Source of the DNA: CBDAUN01 sp965214875
Lineage (GTDB): Bacteria; Pseudomonadota; Gammaproteobacteria; Arenicellales; JAJDZL01
Reading direction: 5' to 3'
Assembly (NCBI GenBank): GCA_965214875.1
Contig: OZ243980.1
Span: 868,001-932,000 of the forward strand
DNA length: 64,000 bases
Part shown: positions 50,496 to 59,430 of the stretch, one piece after another
How the letters are laid out: each line of letters begins with the position of its first letter
How positions within the stretch are numbered: the first letter of the stretch is position 1
Notes under the pieces: generated by a model
Databases searched by the model: none
Told to the model about the DNA's origin: nothing
The model's input: the letters and a program-made list of their open reading frames with translations, nothing else
Translations under genes and position numbers: made by a program

Positions 50496-51174
50496 ATCGA
50501 TAACGAGTCGTCAGCGAAAAGAGGAACACCCGCGTTGGGAAATATACCAGAAAACCTGCGTTTCGTCGTTAGGTCTTCCCCATGCTGCGGCAATAGCCTT
50601 GGACCGGCGCCGAAAATTAACGGCCGCGGATGCCGCTCCGTCGATGCAAGCCATGATTGCGCCAGCATACTGGCGCAAGCGCATACACGATCGAAACGAA
50701 GAAAGCTAATCCCGCGTACAAGCCGATGGTTGGAAACGGGCAATCGCGCTGTTCCATTAGCGCGGGAAAATCAAATGCAAGTGATAGCATAATTTCGGCT
50801 TGTCGGCTCAATTCAATGTTTTTCGGCATAAGCCTCAATACCCAAAATCCGCTTTAGGGATTTTTGCGGTCGGATTTTTCGCCGGAATTCACTGTGCAGG
50901 GGCGTTCCGGCACCGTTAGGCCGCTTCGCGAGGCCGGCCTGCCTTTCGCAGCGGAGATCCTGCAGGACCGTCTATCCGTGTCAGCTTGGCACCGGCCGGG
51001 TCCGCCAGACGAATGAGGCTCGGTTTTGGCGAACACCCGGCCATGCAAGGCTCTACTCCATTTTGCGGCACCCTGACGCGGCTTTAAGGCAGCAGGTCGA
51101 ACTTGCAATACCCTATTCGAGCGCGCTGCGGGTTGAAGTTCAATTCCGCACTTCTGAACTTTTCCGGGCAAAAT
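50496..51174. other. Intergenic region with half a palindromic repeat
   Basis: No supportable gene between metK and ntrC. Positions 51043-51088 (ATGCAAGGCT ... GGCTTTAAG) match the right arm of the element at 24095-24237. G+C-rich inverted patches such as GGCCGCTTCGCGAGGCC lie nearby. Confidence 0.5.
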
Positions 51175-52593
51175 TTAGGCAATGCCAAGATCCTTGATCT
51201 TGCGCGTCAGCGTATTCCGGCTCAAGCCAAGCAATTCTGCCGCCTTGATTCTCGACCCGCCGGTATGCTTCAAGACGGTTTCGATCATCGACCGATCGAA
51301 GCGCAGCTTCATGTCTGCCGTCAGTTCAGGGTTGTCTATGAGAGTTTGCGCGACACTGCGACGCAGCAGCGCTTCCCAATCATATGGTCCGAATGCATCC
51401 GGGTCGCATTCGCCTTGCGCATCGACGATGTCGACCGCGAGCGGAACATCTCCGGCAGTGATGGTTCGAGAAGGCGTCATTACCGTCATCATGCGACAAA
51501 CATTCTCGATTTCCCGCACATTTCCTGGCCAGCGGTAAGACATGAATATTTGCATGGCCTCATCAGTGACATGCTTTTCTTCAATGTCTAGCTGATCAGC
51601 AGCCCGTCGTAAAAAATGCTTGATCAGCAAGGGGATGTCCTGCGCCCGATCGCGGATCGGCGGTACGCGAATCCCCACCACATTGAGCCTGTGATACAGA
51701 TCGGAGCGGAACAATTTTGCCTCGATCAATTCTTCTAGATTTTGGTTGGTAGCCGCAATTATGCGCACATCGACCGTAATTTGCGCAATGCCGCCGACGC
51801 GGTAGAAACGGCCTTCGGAAAGTACGCGTAAAAACCTGCTTTGCAGGTCATGGGGCATGTCACCGATTTCATCAAGGAACAAAGTTCCGCCATCGGCCTG
51901 TTCAAAGCGCCCGATTCGTCGCTGATTGGCCCCGGTGAATGCGCCTTTTTCGTGACCAAACAGCTCCGATTCGAGCAGGTCAGCCGGAATTGCGGCCGCA
52001 TTGATCGCCACGAACGGCCGCTTCGACCGGATGCTGTTGGCAAATAGGGCTCGCGCAATCAATTCCTTGCCGGTGCCGGATTCTCCGGTAATCAGCACGT
52101 TCAAATCGGATTTCGACAAGCGTCCTACTGCACGAAACACCTCCTGAATCTCGGGTGTGGAGCCCACGATGGTCTTGCCCAAGGCGGGGGTGGCATCCGC
52201 TTCGTCCGCCTTTTTCGCATCGGCTCCCTCTAGCAGTCTTCGGACCAGTGTAACCGCCTCATCGATGTCAAATGGTTTTGGCAAATGTTCGCGAGCGCCG
52301 CGCTGAAATGAGTCGACTGTCGTATCCAGATCCGAGAATGCCGTCATGACTACGACCGGCAGGCATGGCTCTCTTTTTTGGATAAAGTCGAGAAATTGCA
52401 GTCCATTCAACCCGGGCATGCGGATGTCGGTTACAACCACCGCGGGCTTGCCGGCATCGAAGGCTTTAAGCGCCTCTCTGGCATCGCAAAAAGAACGCGA
52501 TTCAATGCCCTCTCGCTTAAGAGCCTGTTCAAGGACCCAGCGGATCGGCTGGTCGTCATCCACGATCCAGACAGGTTCGCTCGCCGAGCTCAT
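51175..52593 (-). CDS. ntrC: Nitrogen regulator NtrC
   Basis: Sigma-54 activator, 472 residues: receiver (VWIVDDDQPIRWVLEQALKR; acceptor Asp in VVVTDIRMPGLNG), AAA domain with GESGTGKELIARALF, ESELFGHEKGAFTGA and GGTLFLDEIGDMP, and Fis-type helix-turn-helix (AAELLGLSRNTLTRKIKDLG). All motifs for sigma-54 activation are present. The start at 52593 (MSSASEPVWIVDDD) overlaps the ntrB stop as ATGA. It is phosphorylated by NtrB and activates nitrogen-starvation promoters, probably including that of glnA. Confidence 0.96.
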   Translation of the reverse strand: MSSASEPVWIVDDDQPIRWVLEQALKREGIESRSFCDAREALKAFDAGKPAVVVTDIRMPGLNGLQFLDFIQKREPCLPVVVMTAFSDLDTTVDSFQRGAREHLPKPFDIDEAVTLVRRLLEGADAKKADEADATPALGKTIVGSTPEIQEVFRAVGRLSKSDLNVLITGESGTGKELIARALFANSIRSKRPFVAINAAAIPADLLESELFGHEKGAFTGANQRRIGRFEQADGGTLFLDEIGDMPHDLQSRFLRVLSEGRFYRVGGIAQITVDVRIIAATNQNLEELIEAKLFRSDLYHRLNVVGIRVPPIRDRAQDIPLLIKHFLRRAADQLDIEEKHVTDEAMQIFMSYRWPGNVREIENVCRMMTVMTPSRTITAGDVPLAVDIVDAQGECDPDAFGPYDWEALLRRSVAQTLIDNPELTADMKLRFDRSMIETVLKHTGGSRIKAAELLGLSRNTLTRKIKDLGIA

Positions 52594-53756
52594 GACCGCC
52601 CGCTGTCGACTGGCACAACGGATAGCCCCGTGCGCCGCCCTGCGAATTTCAATAGAATCGTAAAGCAAGTTCGGCCAGGTTTGCTCTCGCAGCTGATGTG
52701 CCCGCCATGGCGCTTGACGATTTGATGGACGATGGATAGCCCCAAGCCATCTCCTTGCGGCGACCCCGAAATCATCGGATAGAAAACATGCTCAAGAATT
52801 TCTGCCGGAATTCCTGGTCCATCATCCTCGATATCGATTCGCGCGACGCTTGAATGACGCATCGAATCAATGGTGGCCTGCCGCATGACGCGTGTGCGAA
52901 ACTGCACACTGCTGTCTTGCGCCGCCTCGCCGGCGTTTCTGACGATGTTCAGCACCGCCTGGATCATTTGCTCCCGGTCGCAAAGCACCGGCGGCAGGCT
53001 TGGATCATAGTCGCGAGCGATGCTAATCCCGCTCGAAGTCTCAGCCAGCACCAGCATGCGCACATGCTCTAGAATTTCATGCACATTGACGGCATTCAGT
53101 TTCAGCGGCGCCTGTGGACTTGACATGGCATCTACCAGATTGCAAAGCCGATCGGTTTCCTGAACAATGATTCGCGTATAGTTCTTAAGATGTTTTTGAT
53201 CCGCGAGCTCGCGACCCAGCAGCTGGGCGGCACCGCGAAGCCCGCCGAGCGGATTTTTTATTTCATGGGCCAGGCCGCGCATCACCGCGGTATTGGCGGA
53301 ATGGCCGCGGTCCAATTTGCGCTCTAGCGCATCGCGCGCAAGCACGTTGATTTCGTTGAACTCGAGAATGAGCCATTGCGCCGGGTCGGCGGGAGCCGGC
53401 GAGAGCATGCAATCCACTAGCTTTGTGCGGTTGCTGGAATCGACGATGTTGATGTGGCGAATAATGGTTGGCTGCGAGCGATTGATGCTATCGCTCAAGA
53501 TTGCTGCCGCGTCGGGATGGTCTAGAAATTGCGCAATGCTTGCGCAGACCGCATTTTTCTCGCTGACATCAAGCAAAGACTGTGCGGCGGGATTGATCAG
53601 CCTGATGCGCAGCTTGCAATCGCAGACGACAACCGATGTGCTCAAGTTGCTGAGCACATCGGCAGCTGAATTGGCCAACTCAATGCAGGTTTTTTCTTGG
53701 GCAGGACTGCTTAGGTTATTCTGCACATCCTTGATCCCTAAGTTGGGCTTGCGCAC
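52590..53756 (-). CDS. ntrB: Nitrogen sensor kinase NtrB
   Basis: Cytoplasmic histidine kinase/phosphatase controlling NtrC under PII. 388 residues: PAS domain (about 30-140), H-box MRGLAHEIKNPLGGLRGAAQ, then HATPase motifs (VLNIVRNAGEAAQ; DDGPGIPAEILEHVFYPM; GDGLGLSIVHQIVKRHGG). No membrane helix, as expected. It lies 109 bases downstream of glnA and overlaps ntrC by four bases. Start at 53756 taken from the open frame; no better candidate was seen. Confidence 0.95.
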   Translation of the reverse strand: MRKPNLGIKDVQNNLSSPAQEKTCIELANSAADVLSNLSTSVVVCDCKLRIRLINPAAQSLLDVSEKNAVCASIAQFLDHPDAAAILSDSINRSQPTIIRHINIVDSSNRTKLVDCMLSPAPADPAQWLILEFNEINVLARDALERKLDRGHSANTAVMRGLAHEIKNPLGGLRGAAQLLGRELADQKHLKNYTRIIVQETDRLCNLVDAMSSPQAPLKLNAVNVHEILEHVRMLVLAETSSGISIARDYDPSLPPVLCDREQMIQAVLNIVRNAGEAAQDSSVQFRTRVMRQATIDSMRHSSVARIDIEDDGPGIPAEILEHVFYPMISGSPQGDGLGLSIVHQIVKRHGGHISCESKPGRTCFTILLKFAGRRTGLSVVPVDSGRS

Positions 53757-53865
53757 TGCTGCAAATTACCGAATGACTGGGTATTGAAAAATTTCGATTC
53801 GGCATCGCTCGGCAATTTTGCAGTCAGCCTTAATTGAGATTTGTTGCGGCTGATTGCTCCTCAGA

Positions 53866-55275
53866 TCAAACGCTGTAATACATTTCGTACTCGACCGGGT
53901 GTGTCGCGAGGCGAAGCCGATCGACTTCTTCGCTTCTCAGCTCGATATATGATTCAATCATGTCATCGGTGAAGACACCACCGGCTCTAAGAAAATCCCG
54001 ATCATTGTTCAAGGCGTTCAACGCCTCGCCGAGCGAAGCGGCGACATGCGGAATCTTCGCTTCGTCATCTGGTGACAATTCATACAAATCCTCATCGTGC
54101 GGCTTGCCCGGATCAAGCTTGTTCTTGATGCCATCAAGCCCCGCCATGAGCATCGCGGCGAATGCGAGATACGGGTTGGCGGATGGATCGGGAAATCGGA
54201 CTTCGATGCGCGTGGAGTAGATCGGCGAGAATGGTATTCGGCACGACGCAGATCGGTTGCGTGCCGAATAGGCCAGTAGCACAGGCGCTTCGAACCCTGG
54301 CACCAGCCGCTTGTAGCTGTTGGTAGTCGGGTTGGTAAAGGCGTTGATTGCACGGGCATGCTTGAAGATGCCCGCTACATAGTGCAATGCTGTATCGCTA
54401 AGCCCGCCGTAGCCGTCGCCAGCGAAAACCGTGCTTCCATTTTTGGATAGGGACTGATGGACATGCATTCCTGAACCGTTGTCGCCAACCAGCGGCTTGG
54501 GCATGAACGTGGCTGTCAAGCCATGCACGTGCGCCACATTGTGAACGCAGTATTTGTAGGCCTGAATGGCATCGCCCTGATGGACAAGCGTGCCGTATTT
54601 GATGCCTATCTCACCCTGCCCGCCGGTGCCGACCTCGTGGTGATGCTTTTCAACATCGATCCCCATATCGGCCATTGCCTGGCACATGGCGCTGCGAATC
54701 TCCTGCATCGAATCGACTGGCTGCACCGGGAAATAGCCGCCTTTGATGCCAGGTCGATGGCCCATGTTGGGACCTTCGTCGAAACTCTGCGCACAGCTCC
54801 ATGCGCCCTCATTGGACAGCACTTCGTAGAATGCGCCATTGATCTCGTTATTCCAGCGCACGCCGTCAAATACGAAGAATTCCGCTTCGGGTCCGAAGTG
54901 GGCGATATCGGCGATACCGGTGGATGCGAGATACTGCTCCGCTTTGCGGCCGATGCTTCGCGGGCATTTGTCGTACGGTTCGCCGGATACGGGCTCGATC
55001 ACGTCGCAACGCACTAGCATGGTCGGTTCATGCGCGAACGGGTCTAGCATGGCCGTGTTCGCATCAGGGATCAACGTCATGTCGGACTCGTCAATCGGGC
55101 GCCAGCCTGCGATCGAAGATCCATCGAACATGATCCCGCTTTCAAAGGATGCTTCCGTGAAGTGGCTTGCGGCGATCGATAGATGCTGCTCTTTGCCGCG
55201 TGTGTCGGTGAATCTCAAGTCAACGAACCTTGCGCCCGAATCCTTGATCGCTTTCATCGCATTTTCAACTGACAT
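53866..55275 (-). CDS. glnA: Glutamine synthetase, type I
   Basis: Condenses glutamate and ammonia using ATP. 469 residues with MFDGSSIAGWRPIDESDM, the ATP motif KPLVGDNGSGMHVHQSLSKN, NSYKRLVPGFEAPVLLAYSA and the adenylylation-site region DEDLYELSPDD, whose tyrosine is the expected AMP acceptor, so activity is probably controlled by GlnE and PII. First gene of glnA-ntrB-ntrC. A sigma-54-type promoter lies about 70 bases upstream. Confidence 0.97.
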   Translation of the reverse strand: MSVENAMKAIKDSGARFVDLRFTDTRGKEQHLSIAASHFTEASFESGIMFDGSSIAGWRPIDESDMTLIPDANTAMLDPFAHEPTMLVRCDVIEPVSGEPYDKCPRSIGRKAEQYLASTGIADIAHFGPEAEFFVFDGVRWNNEINGAFYEVLSNEGAWSCAQSFDEGPNMGHRPGIKGGYFPVQPVDSMQEIRSAMCQAMADMGIDVEKHHHEVGTGGQGEIGIKYGTLVHQGDAIQAYKYCVHNVAHVHGLTATFMPKPLVGDNGSGMHVHQSLSKNGSTVFAGDGYGGLSDTALHYVAGIFKHARAINAFTNPTTNSYKRLVPGFEAPVLLAYSARNRSASCRIPFSPIYSTRIEVRFPDPSANPYLAFAAMLMAGLDGIKNKLDPGKPHDEDLYELSPDDEAKIPHVAASLGEALNALNNDRDFLRAGGVFTDDMIESYIELRSEEVDRLRLATHPVEYEMYYSV

Positions 55276-55346
55276 GTCCAGTCTCCTATAGGTGTAATTT
55301 GCAAATTAATGTGCTCGCTGAAGCGTGCGAGTCACAAATAGGTTAC

Positions 55347-55362
55347 AGCAATAATCATGCCA
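55347..55362 (-). promoter_or_regulatory. Sigma-54 promoter of glnA
   Basis: The minus strand reads TGGCATGATTATTGCT. It fits the -24/-12 consensus TGGCACG-N4-TTGCW with a single C-to-T change and correct GG-GC spacing. It lies 72-87 bases before the glnA start. Confidence 0.85.
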
Positions 55363-55422
55363 ATAAACGCGATGAATTTATCAACAAAAGTAGCTATTTT
55401 CTCCTCAATATGCTTAATTGTA

Positions 55423-55446
55423 GTGCATAAATTTCATGAAATGCAC
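55423..55446. promoter_or_regulatory. Possible NtrC-binding palindrome
   Basis: GTGCAT, twelve bases, ATGCAC, about 60 bases upstream of the sigma-54 promoter. The arms resemble the TGCA core of NtrC sites but the spacing is longer than the usual 17-bp site. Confidence 0.45.
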
Positions 55447-55531
55447 AAAATATGAGCAGCGCAGGCTTGTTTGCGCTATTTGGGCGAAGCAATAACGGCG
55501 TGCTGCAAGGTTGCAGCCGGAAGGGCCGCAA

Positions 55532-55765
55532 TTAGCGCACGATCCGCAGGCGGACGGTGTGGAGGTTGTTTGCAGATTCAGTTGAAAGGAGCTTGTGCCC
55601 ATGCACGCGGCACCAGGCAGGTATATCGACTAGTACGCCCGGGTCGGTGCCCAGTACTTCGAGCACATCGCCGGCTGAGAGGTTCTGCGCCCGTTCCTGA
55701 GTGCGAATGACTGGCAGCGGACAGACCAGATGTCTTGCATCGAGTTTGTGTTCTACACGTACCAT
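55532..55765 (-). CDS. tusA: TusA/SirA-family sulfur carrier
   Basis: 77 residues with the family motif LDARHLVCPLPVIRTQER, in which the cysteine of CPxP is the persulfide carrier, and the C-terminal strand region. TusA-type proteins hand sulfur to tRNA thiolation or other sulfur pathways. Its start lies inside the last codons of the PP-loop gene upstream (13-base overlap), so the two are translated together. That pairing suggests it is the sulfur donor for that enzyme. Confidence 0.88.
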   Translation of the reverse strand: MVRVEHKLDARHLVCPLPVIRTQERAQNLSAGDVLEVLGTDPGVLVDIPAWCRVHGHKLLSTESANNLHTVRLRIVR

Positions 55766-56787
55766 GGCTTAGGTATGTCTTGCGGCTTCATCGGCTTCAC
55801 TGATAGCGCGAGGGACTTGCCGCCGGGTTCGGAGTAAAGCACATCGACCTTGACGGCGTTTTTCGCGCTGCCGAATCGCGTCGCCAGCCGTGCTGCTATC
55901 ACAATATCGTCGTTCGCTATGTGGCCGTCGATAATCGAAACTGGCCCAGAGTGGCTGGTAATGGCGATGTGAGGATATCTGTTGCGGTATCCGTTGAGGT
56001 ATTCGGTCTCGCCAGCATCTCGTGCGACGATTATTTTCCATTCCGGCTTGGGACGCAGGTGACGTCCGACTTTGAGCAGCATGATATCGTCGAACTCGTA
56101 CGTCTTCGTGCCCCGATGCGCCCAAAGATCGCGCATCTTGCGCGTGTAGTATTGGTCGGTAAGAAAACAGCAGCCGCCAGCCGGCTGCGAATAGCCGACA
56201 AAGTTGTATTGCTTCGCAAGCTCCATCTGGTATCTTCTGCCTCTGCCTGAAAATTCATGCAGGCGTTCACGGTCTACCCATCCTTTGCGCTCAGGAAGTG
56301 TCTCGGGCAGCAGCTTTGCGCTGAGCGGACGTAGCAGACGTCCGCCGATTCCGGATTCGCTTGCTACCACCGGGAAATCGCGACTGAGCTGCGACCTGGG
56401 GCGTTGACCGAGCACTTCGCCTGTAACAATGAAGTCGAATTGGTTCTGTTCCATCCACTCGCGTGCGCGAGCAACCATGAAGGTCTTGCAATCGAGGCAT
56501 GGATTTAGGTTTGCTCCGTATCCATGCCGTGGCTTGAGAACAACCTGCTTGTAGGGCTCGATGACATCGATTATGTGAAGCTTGATGCCGAGCTGCTCGG
56601 CCGCCCACAGCGCATTGTTGCGAAGCGGTGTGGTGCGTTTTCGGTTGCGGATCGAATGGGTATGCCCCTCGACGCAGAAGCCGGTGAAAAAGTTTATGCC
56701 CTCCACATAGATATCCTGCTCAAGCATTAGCTTGACTGCGAGCATTGAGTCGAGTCCGCCGGAAAGAAGCGCTACAGCTTTGCGCAT
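55753..56787 (-). CDS. PP-loop ATPase of tRNA-thiolation type
   Basis: 344 residues. The N-terminal adenylation loop AVALLSGGLDSMLAVKLMLE, NPCLDCKTFMVARAREWM, VTGEVLGQRPRSQL and QPAGGCCFLTD are seen. It resembles MnmA/ThiI-type enzymes that adenylate a tRNA base and transfer sulfur through cysteines, but it is not MnmA itself. Candidate sulfur-handling cysteines are those of CLDC and GGCC. It overlaps a TusA-type gene by 13 bases, supporting a sulfur-transfer function. The product is unknown; a specific modification should not be named from sequence. Confidence 0.75.
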   Translation of the reverse strand: MRKAVALLSGGLDSMLAVKLMLEQDIYVEGINFFTGFCVEGHTHSIRNRKRTTPLRNNALWAAEQLGIKLHIIDVIEPYKQVVLKPRHGYGANLNPCLDCKTFMVARAREWMEQNQFDFIVTGEVLGQRPRSQLSRDFPVVASESGIGGRLLRPLSAKLLPETLPERKGWVDRERLHEFSGRGRRYQMELAKQYNFVGYSQPAGGCCFLTDQYYTRKMRDLWAHRGTKTYEFDDIMLLKVGRHLRPKPEWKIIVARDAGETEYLNGYRNRYPHIAITSHSGPVSIIDGHIANDDIVIAARLATRFGSAKNAVKVDVLYSEPGGKSLALSVKPMKPQDIPKPWYV

Positions 56788-56910
56788 GATGATGACGTTC
56801 GATGGTCAGTGATTGAGTTCGCAAATCGGGTTGGAAGCGATTGCAGTGAAAACCTTATTGGCAATCCATGACTCGCCGCCAGCGCGACCCCGATATCAGC
56901 TCGTTTAAAT

Positions 56911-58461
56911 CTATCCTTGAGATTCTTCTTTCAGAAACGGGGTCGGCTGTATGTATGGATAGCGCGCCTTAGCTTTTGTCCCGATGGCGCTTGCGTTGCG
57001 GACAAAGCGCGTTTCATCTTTCGGGTTGACGCAATAGGTCCAGCCTGGCTTGCCATCGGTTGATCGATGGATGAATGTGCGCTCCTTCTGGCTCTGCAAG
57101 CAGGACTTGTAGATGGCATCCGGGTCCCAATTTCGTAGCAGTTTTGCAAGCATCGCATCGCAAACAGCATCGTAGGCCGGATCAGTCGCCAGATTGGTGA
57201 GCTCATGCGGATCGTTCTCGAGATCATAGAGCAATGCCGGATGCTTGTGGGTATAGGTCAGCTTGTATCGATTCTGCCGAATCATTCTGCACGGGGTGTT
57301 GACTCCTTCGCCGGTGTACTCGGATATGATCTCGTTATTCCATACGCGGCTGCCCGAAAGAAGCGGCACAAGACTGCGCCCGTCAAGCGGCGTTGCTGTT
57401 TCAGGCAATTCTTTGCCATCGCTTGCGATCTCGACCATCGTCGGCAGCAAGTCGATCAGCGAGACCAGCTCCGGCACGGTCCGGCCGCCTTGATTCCCAG
57501 GCATTCTGAAAATCAGCGGAACAGTGGCCGACCATTCGAAAAAGCACTGCTTAAACCACATGCCTCTTTCGCCAAGCATTTCGCCATGGTCGGAAGTGAT
57601 GATGACTACTGTGTTTGAATCAAGATCCAGCGCTTGCAAGGTGTCCAGCAGCCGCCCGATCTTGTCATCGAGATAGGAGCACATTCCGTAGTAGGCATGA
57701 CGCGCGTTCAAGATATGCTCTTCGGTTACTTCATGCAAATCGCCGCCATGCGCGTAATGCAACCATCGGCTCATCACATCCATTTGATCAAGATCGAATT
57801 CCAGCACAGCCGGCATTGTGACATCTTCGTGCCGGTATCGGCTCCAGTAATGTTCGGTGGTGACGTAGGGAGAGTGGGGGTGAGTGAATGAAATCCACAT
57901 CAAAAAAGGTTGCTCCGCGTTGCAGCGCTTCAAATCGTACAGCTTCTGCGTACTCGCAAACTCCACTTCTTCGTCGTAGTCGATTTGCAAGCTTCGAGTG
58001 CAGATGCCCGAATCCACCACGGCGCGCATGTTGAGGCCGGTCGGGCGATAGCACTCCCCAGCCTCCCAATCCGGTGTCCATGCGAAGTTTGACGGGTAGA
58101 TGTCCGTGGTCAGCCGCTCGTTGAAGCCGTGTAGCTGATCAGGTCCGATAAAGTGCATCTTGCCGGCCAGTACGGTGTAGTAGCCGATTGACCGAAGAAA
58201 ATGCGCCAATGTCGGCACCGAGGCGGGTAGCTCGGCGGCGTTGTCCCACACCGCGATAGAGTTGGCATAGCGGCCTGTGAGCATCGAAGCGCGTGACGGA
58301 GCGCAAAGAGGAAAGTTGCAGTAGGCGTGTTCAAAGACGATGCCGCTTTGTGCGACCCGGTCGATGTGCGGCGTCTTGACGAGGTTGTGCCCATACGCTG
58401 AGAGTGCCTTAGCGCTCATCTGATCGGTCTGTATGACCAGTATGTTCGGTTTTTTTGCCAA
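56911..58461 (-). CDS. Type I sulfatase, choline-sulfatase-like
   Basis: 516-residue arylsulfatase-fold enzyme. NILVIQTDQMSAKALSAYGH gives the metal-binding aspartates, CAPSRASMLTGR is the formylglycine motif (Cys type), and VVIITSDHGEMLGERGMWFK supplies further metal ligands. There is no signal peptide, so it would act in the cytoplasm like BetC-type choline sulfatases. No betaine genes or formylglycine-generating enzyme are in the window. The substrate (choline sulfate or a sulfated sugar) is open. Intact and single, with a ROK regulator about 1 kb away on the other strand. Confidence 0.87.
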   Translation of the reverse strand: MAKKPNILVIQTDQMSAKALSAYGHNLVKTPHIDRVAQSGIVFEHAYCNFPLCAPSRASMLTGRYANSIAVWDNAAELPASVPTLAHFLRSIGYYTVLAGKMHFIGPDQLHGFNERLTTDIYPSNFAWTPDWEAGECYRPTGLNMRAVVDSGICTRSLQIDYDEEVEFASTQKLYDLKRCNAEQPFLMWISFTHPHSPYVTTEHYWSRYRHEDVTMPAVLEFDLDQMDVMSRWLHYAHGGDLHEVTEEHILNARHAYYGMCSYLDDKIGRLLDTLQALDLDSNTVVIITSDHGEMLGERGMWFKQCFFEWSATVPLIFRMPGNQGGRTVPELVSLIDLLPTMVEIASDGKELPETATPLDGRSLVPLLSGSRVWNNEIISEYTGEGVNTPCRMIRQNRYKLTYTHKHPALLYDLENDPHELTNLATDPAYDAVCDAMLAKLLRNWDPDAIYKSCLQSQKERTFIHRSTDGKPGWTYCVNPKDETRFVRNASAIGTKAKARYPYIQPTPFLKEESQG

Positions 58462-59430
58462 TGTCCGGATCCGTTGCTAGCTCGTTAAACGCAAAGGGCG
58501 CGCAATCGGTATGAACCTGCATGCCTGTGCGAACTGTATTGGACTTAGGGTTATTGTATTGCGATTCCGGGCATTTCGGTCAGCGTTTCGGAAGCAAATT
58601 GCTGATTTCTGACAAAATCCTCGATCTCGTCAAATAGTAATTTTTGCAACGCGAACCCGAGTGCTCTGGCCAGTTTCGGCTAGATTCCCATCTTCTGCCA
58701 TGTTTCGCGGCGCATCCCCCCGCTTTGCGGTTGCATCTTCAGAAAGACTTAATGGATCTGAAAGCTTGCTATGAGCGATAACTGCTCCCGGATTCGGGCG
58801 CCTCGCTTGTTCAGCGGCCTTGGTGCCGCCATCATATGGAGCACGCCGCATGGAACTGCACCATTTCGAATTGATCGGGTGCCGCCGCTACAACGCCATG
58901 TAAAAGCGCACCCAAGCCGGCGGGTAAATTGCCCAGAAATACTCAACTTTCGATTGTCGCGTTTTAGTCGTCTAGCATCGATATGGAATGATGCAGTTAA
59001 CTGCTATTAAGAATAAGTCTAGACCCAAAAGTCATAGTAGCGTGAACTCATCCCTCTTTTGAGGTATCGTAAAAGAGATTGCCGAAATCGCTGTTTGAGA
59101 TCGAACATTTGACAGTGGCAGTACTAATCCGTCGATTTTACTTTTTGCGACTAAAGATGGGCTGGCAATGTTGGACTCGATTGCTGAAAGAGTGTGCACA
59201 GCCAAATCAGCTGTCACTTCTGGCCTGAATGCAGATTCAAGGGAGGAGGGCTCGATCAGGGTAGCCTGCTTATTGCGAAGCTGTAAACGCCGATCGTAGC
59301 GAGCCCAGCAATCACGGATGCCGGCTTATTGGCCGCAGATGCCATGCAGTCGCGCTCTTGTCGATCTACAGGAAGTAATCAATCTCATGTCATTAATGAT
59401 GAATATGCGCCGCCTATTACGGGTAAAGCG
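58462..59430. other. Intergenic between sulfatase and ROK regulator; gene relic
   Basis: No intact gene. On the minus strand near 58551-58690 a frame reads LARALGFALQKLLFDEIEDF then VRNQQFASETLTEMPG, stop at 58551; one frame over upstream is MAEDGNLAETGQST. This looks like the end of a small frameshifted gene of unknown family. Both flanking genes must have their promoters here. Confidence 0.4.
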
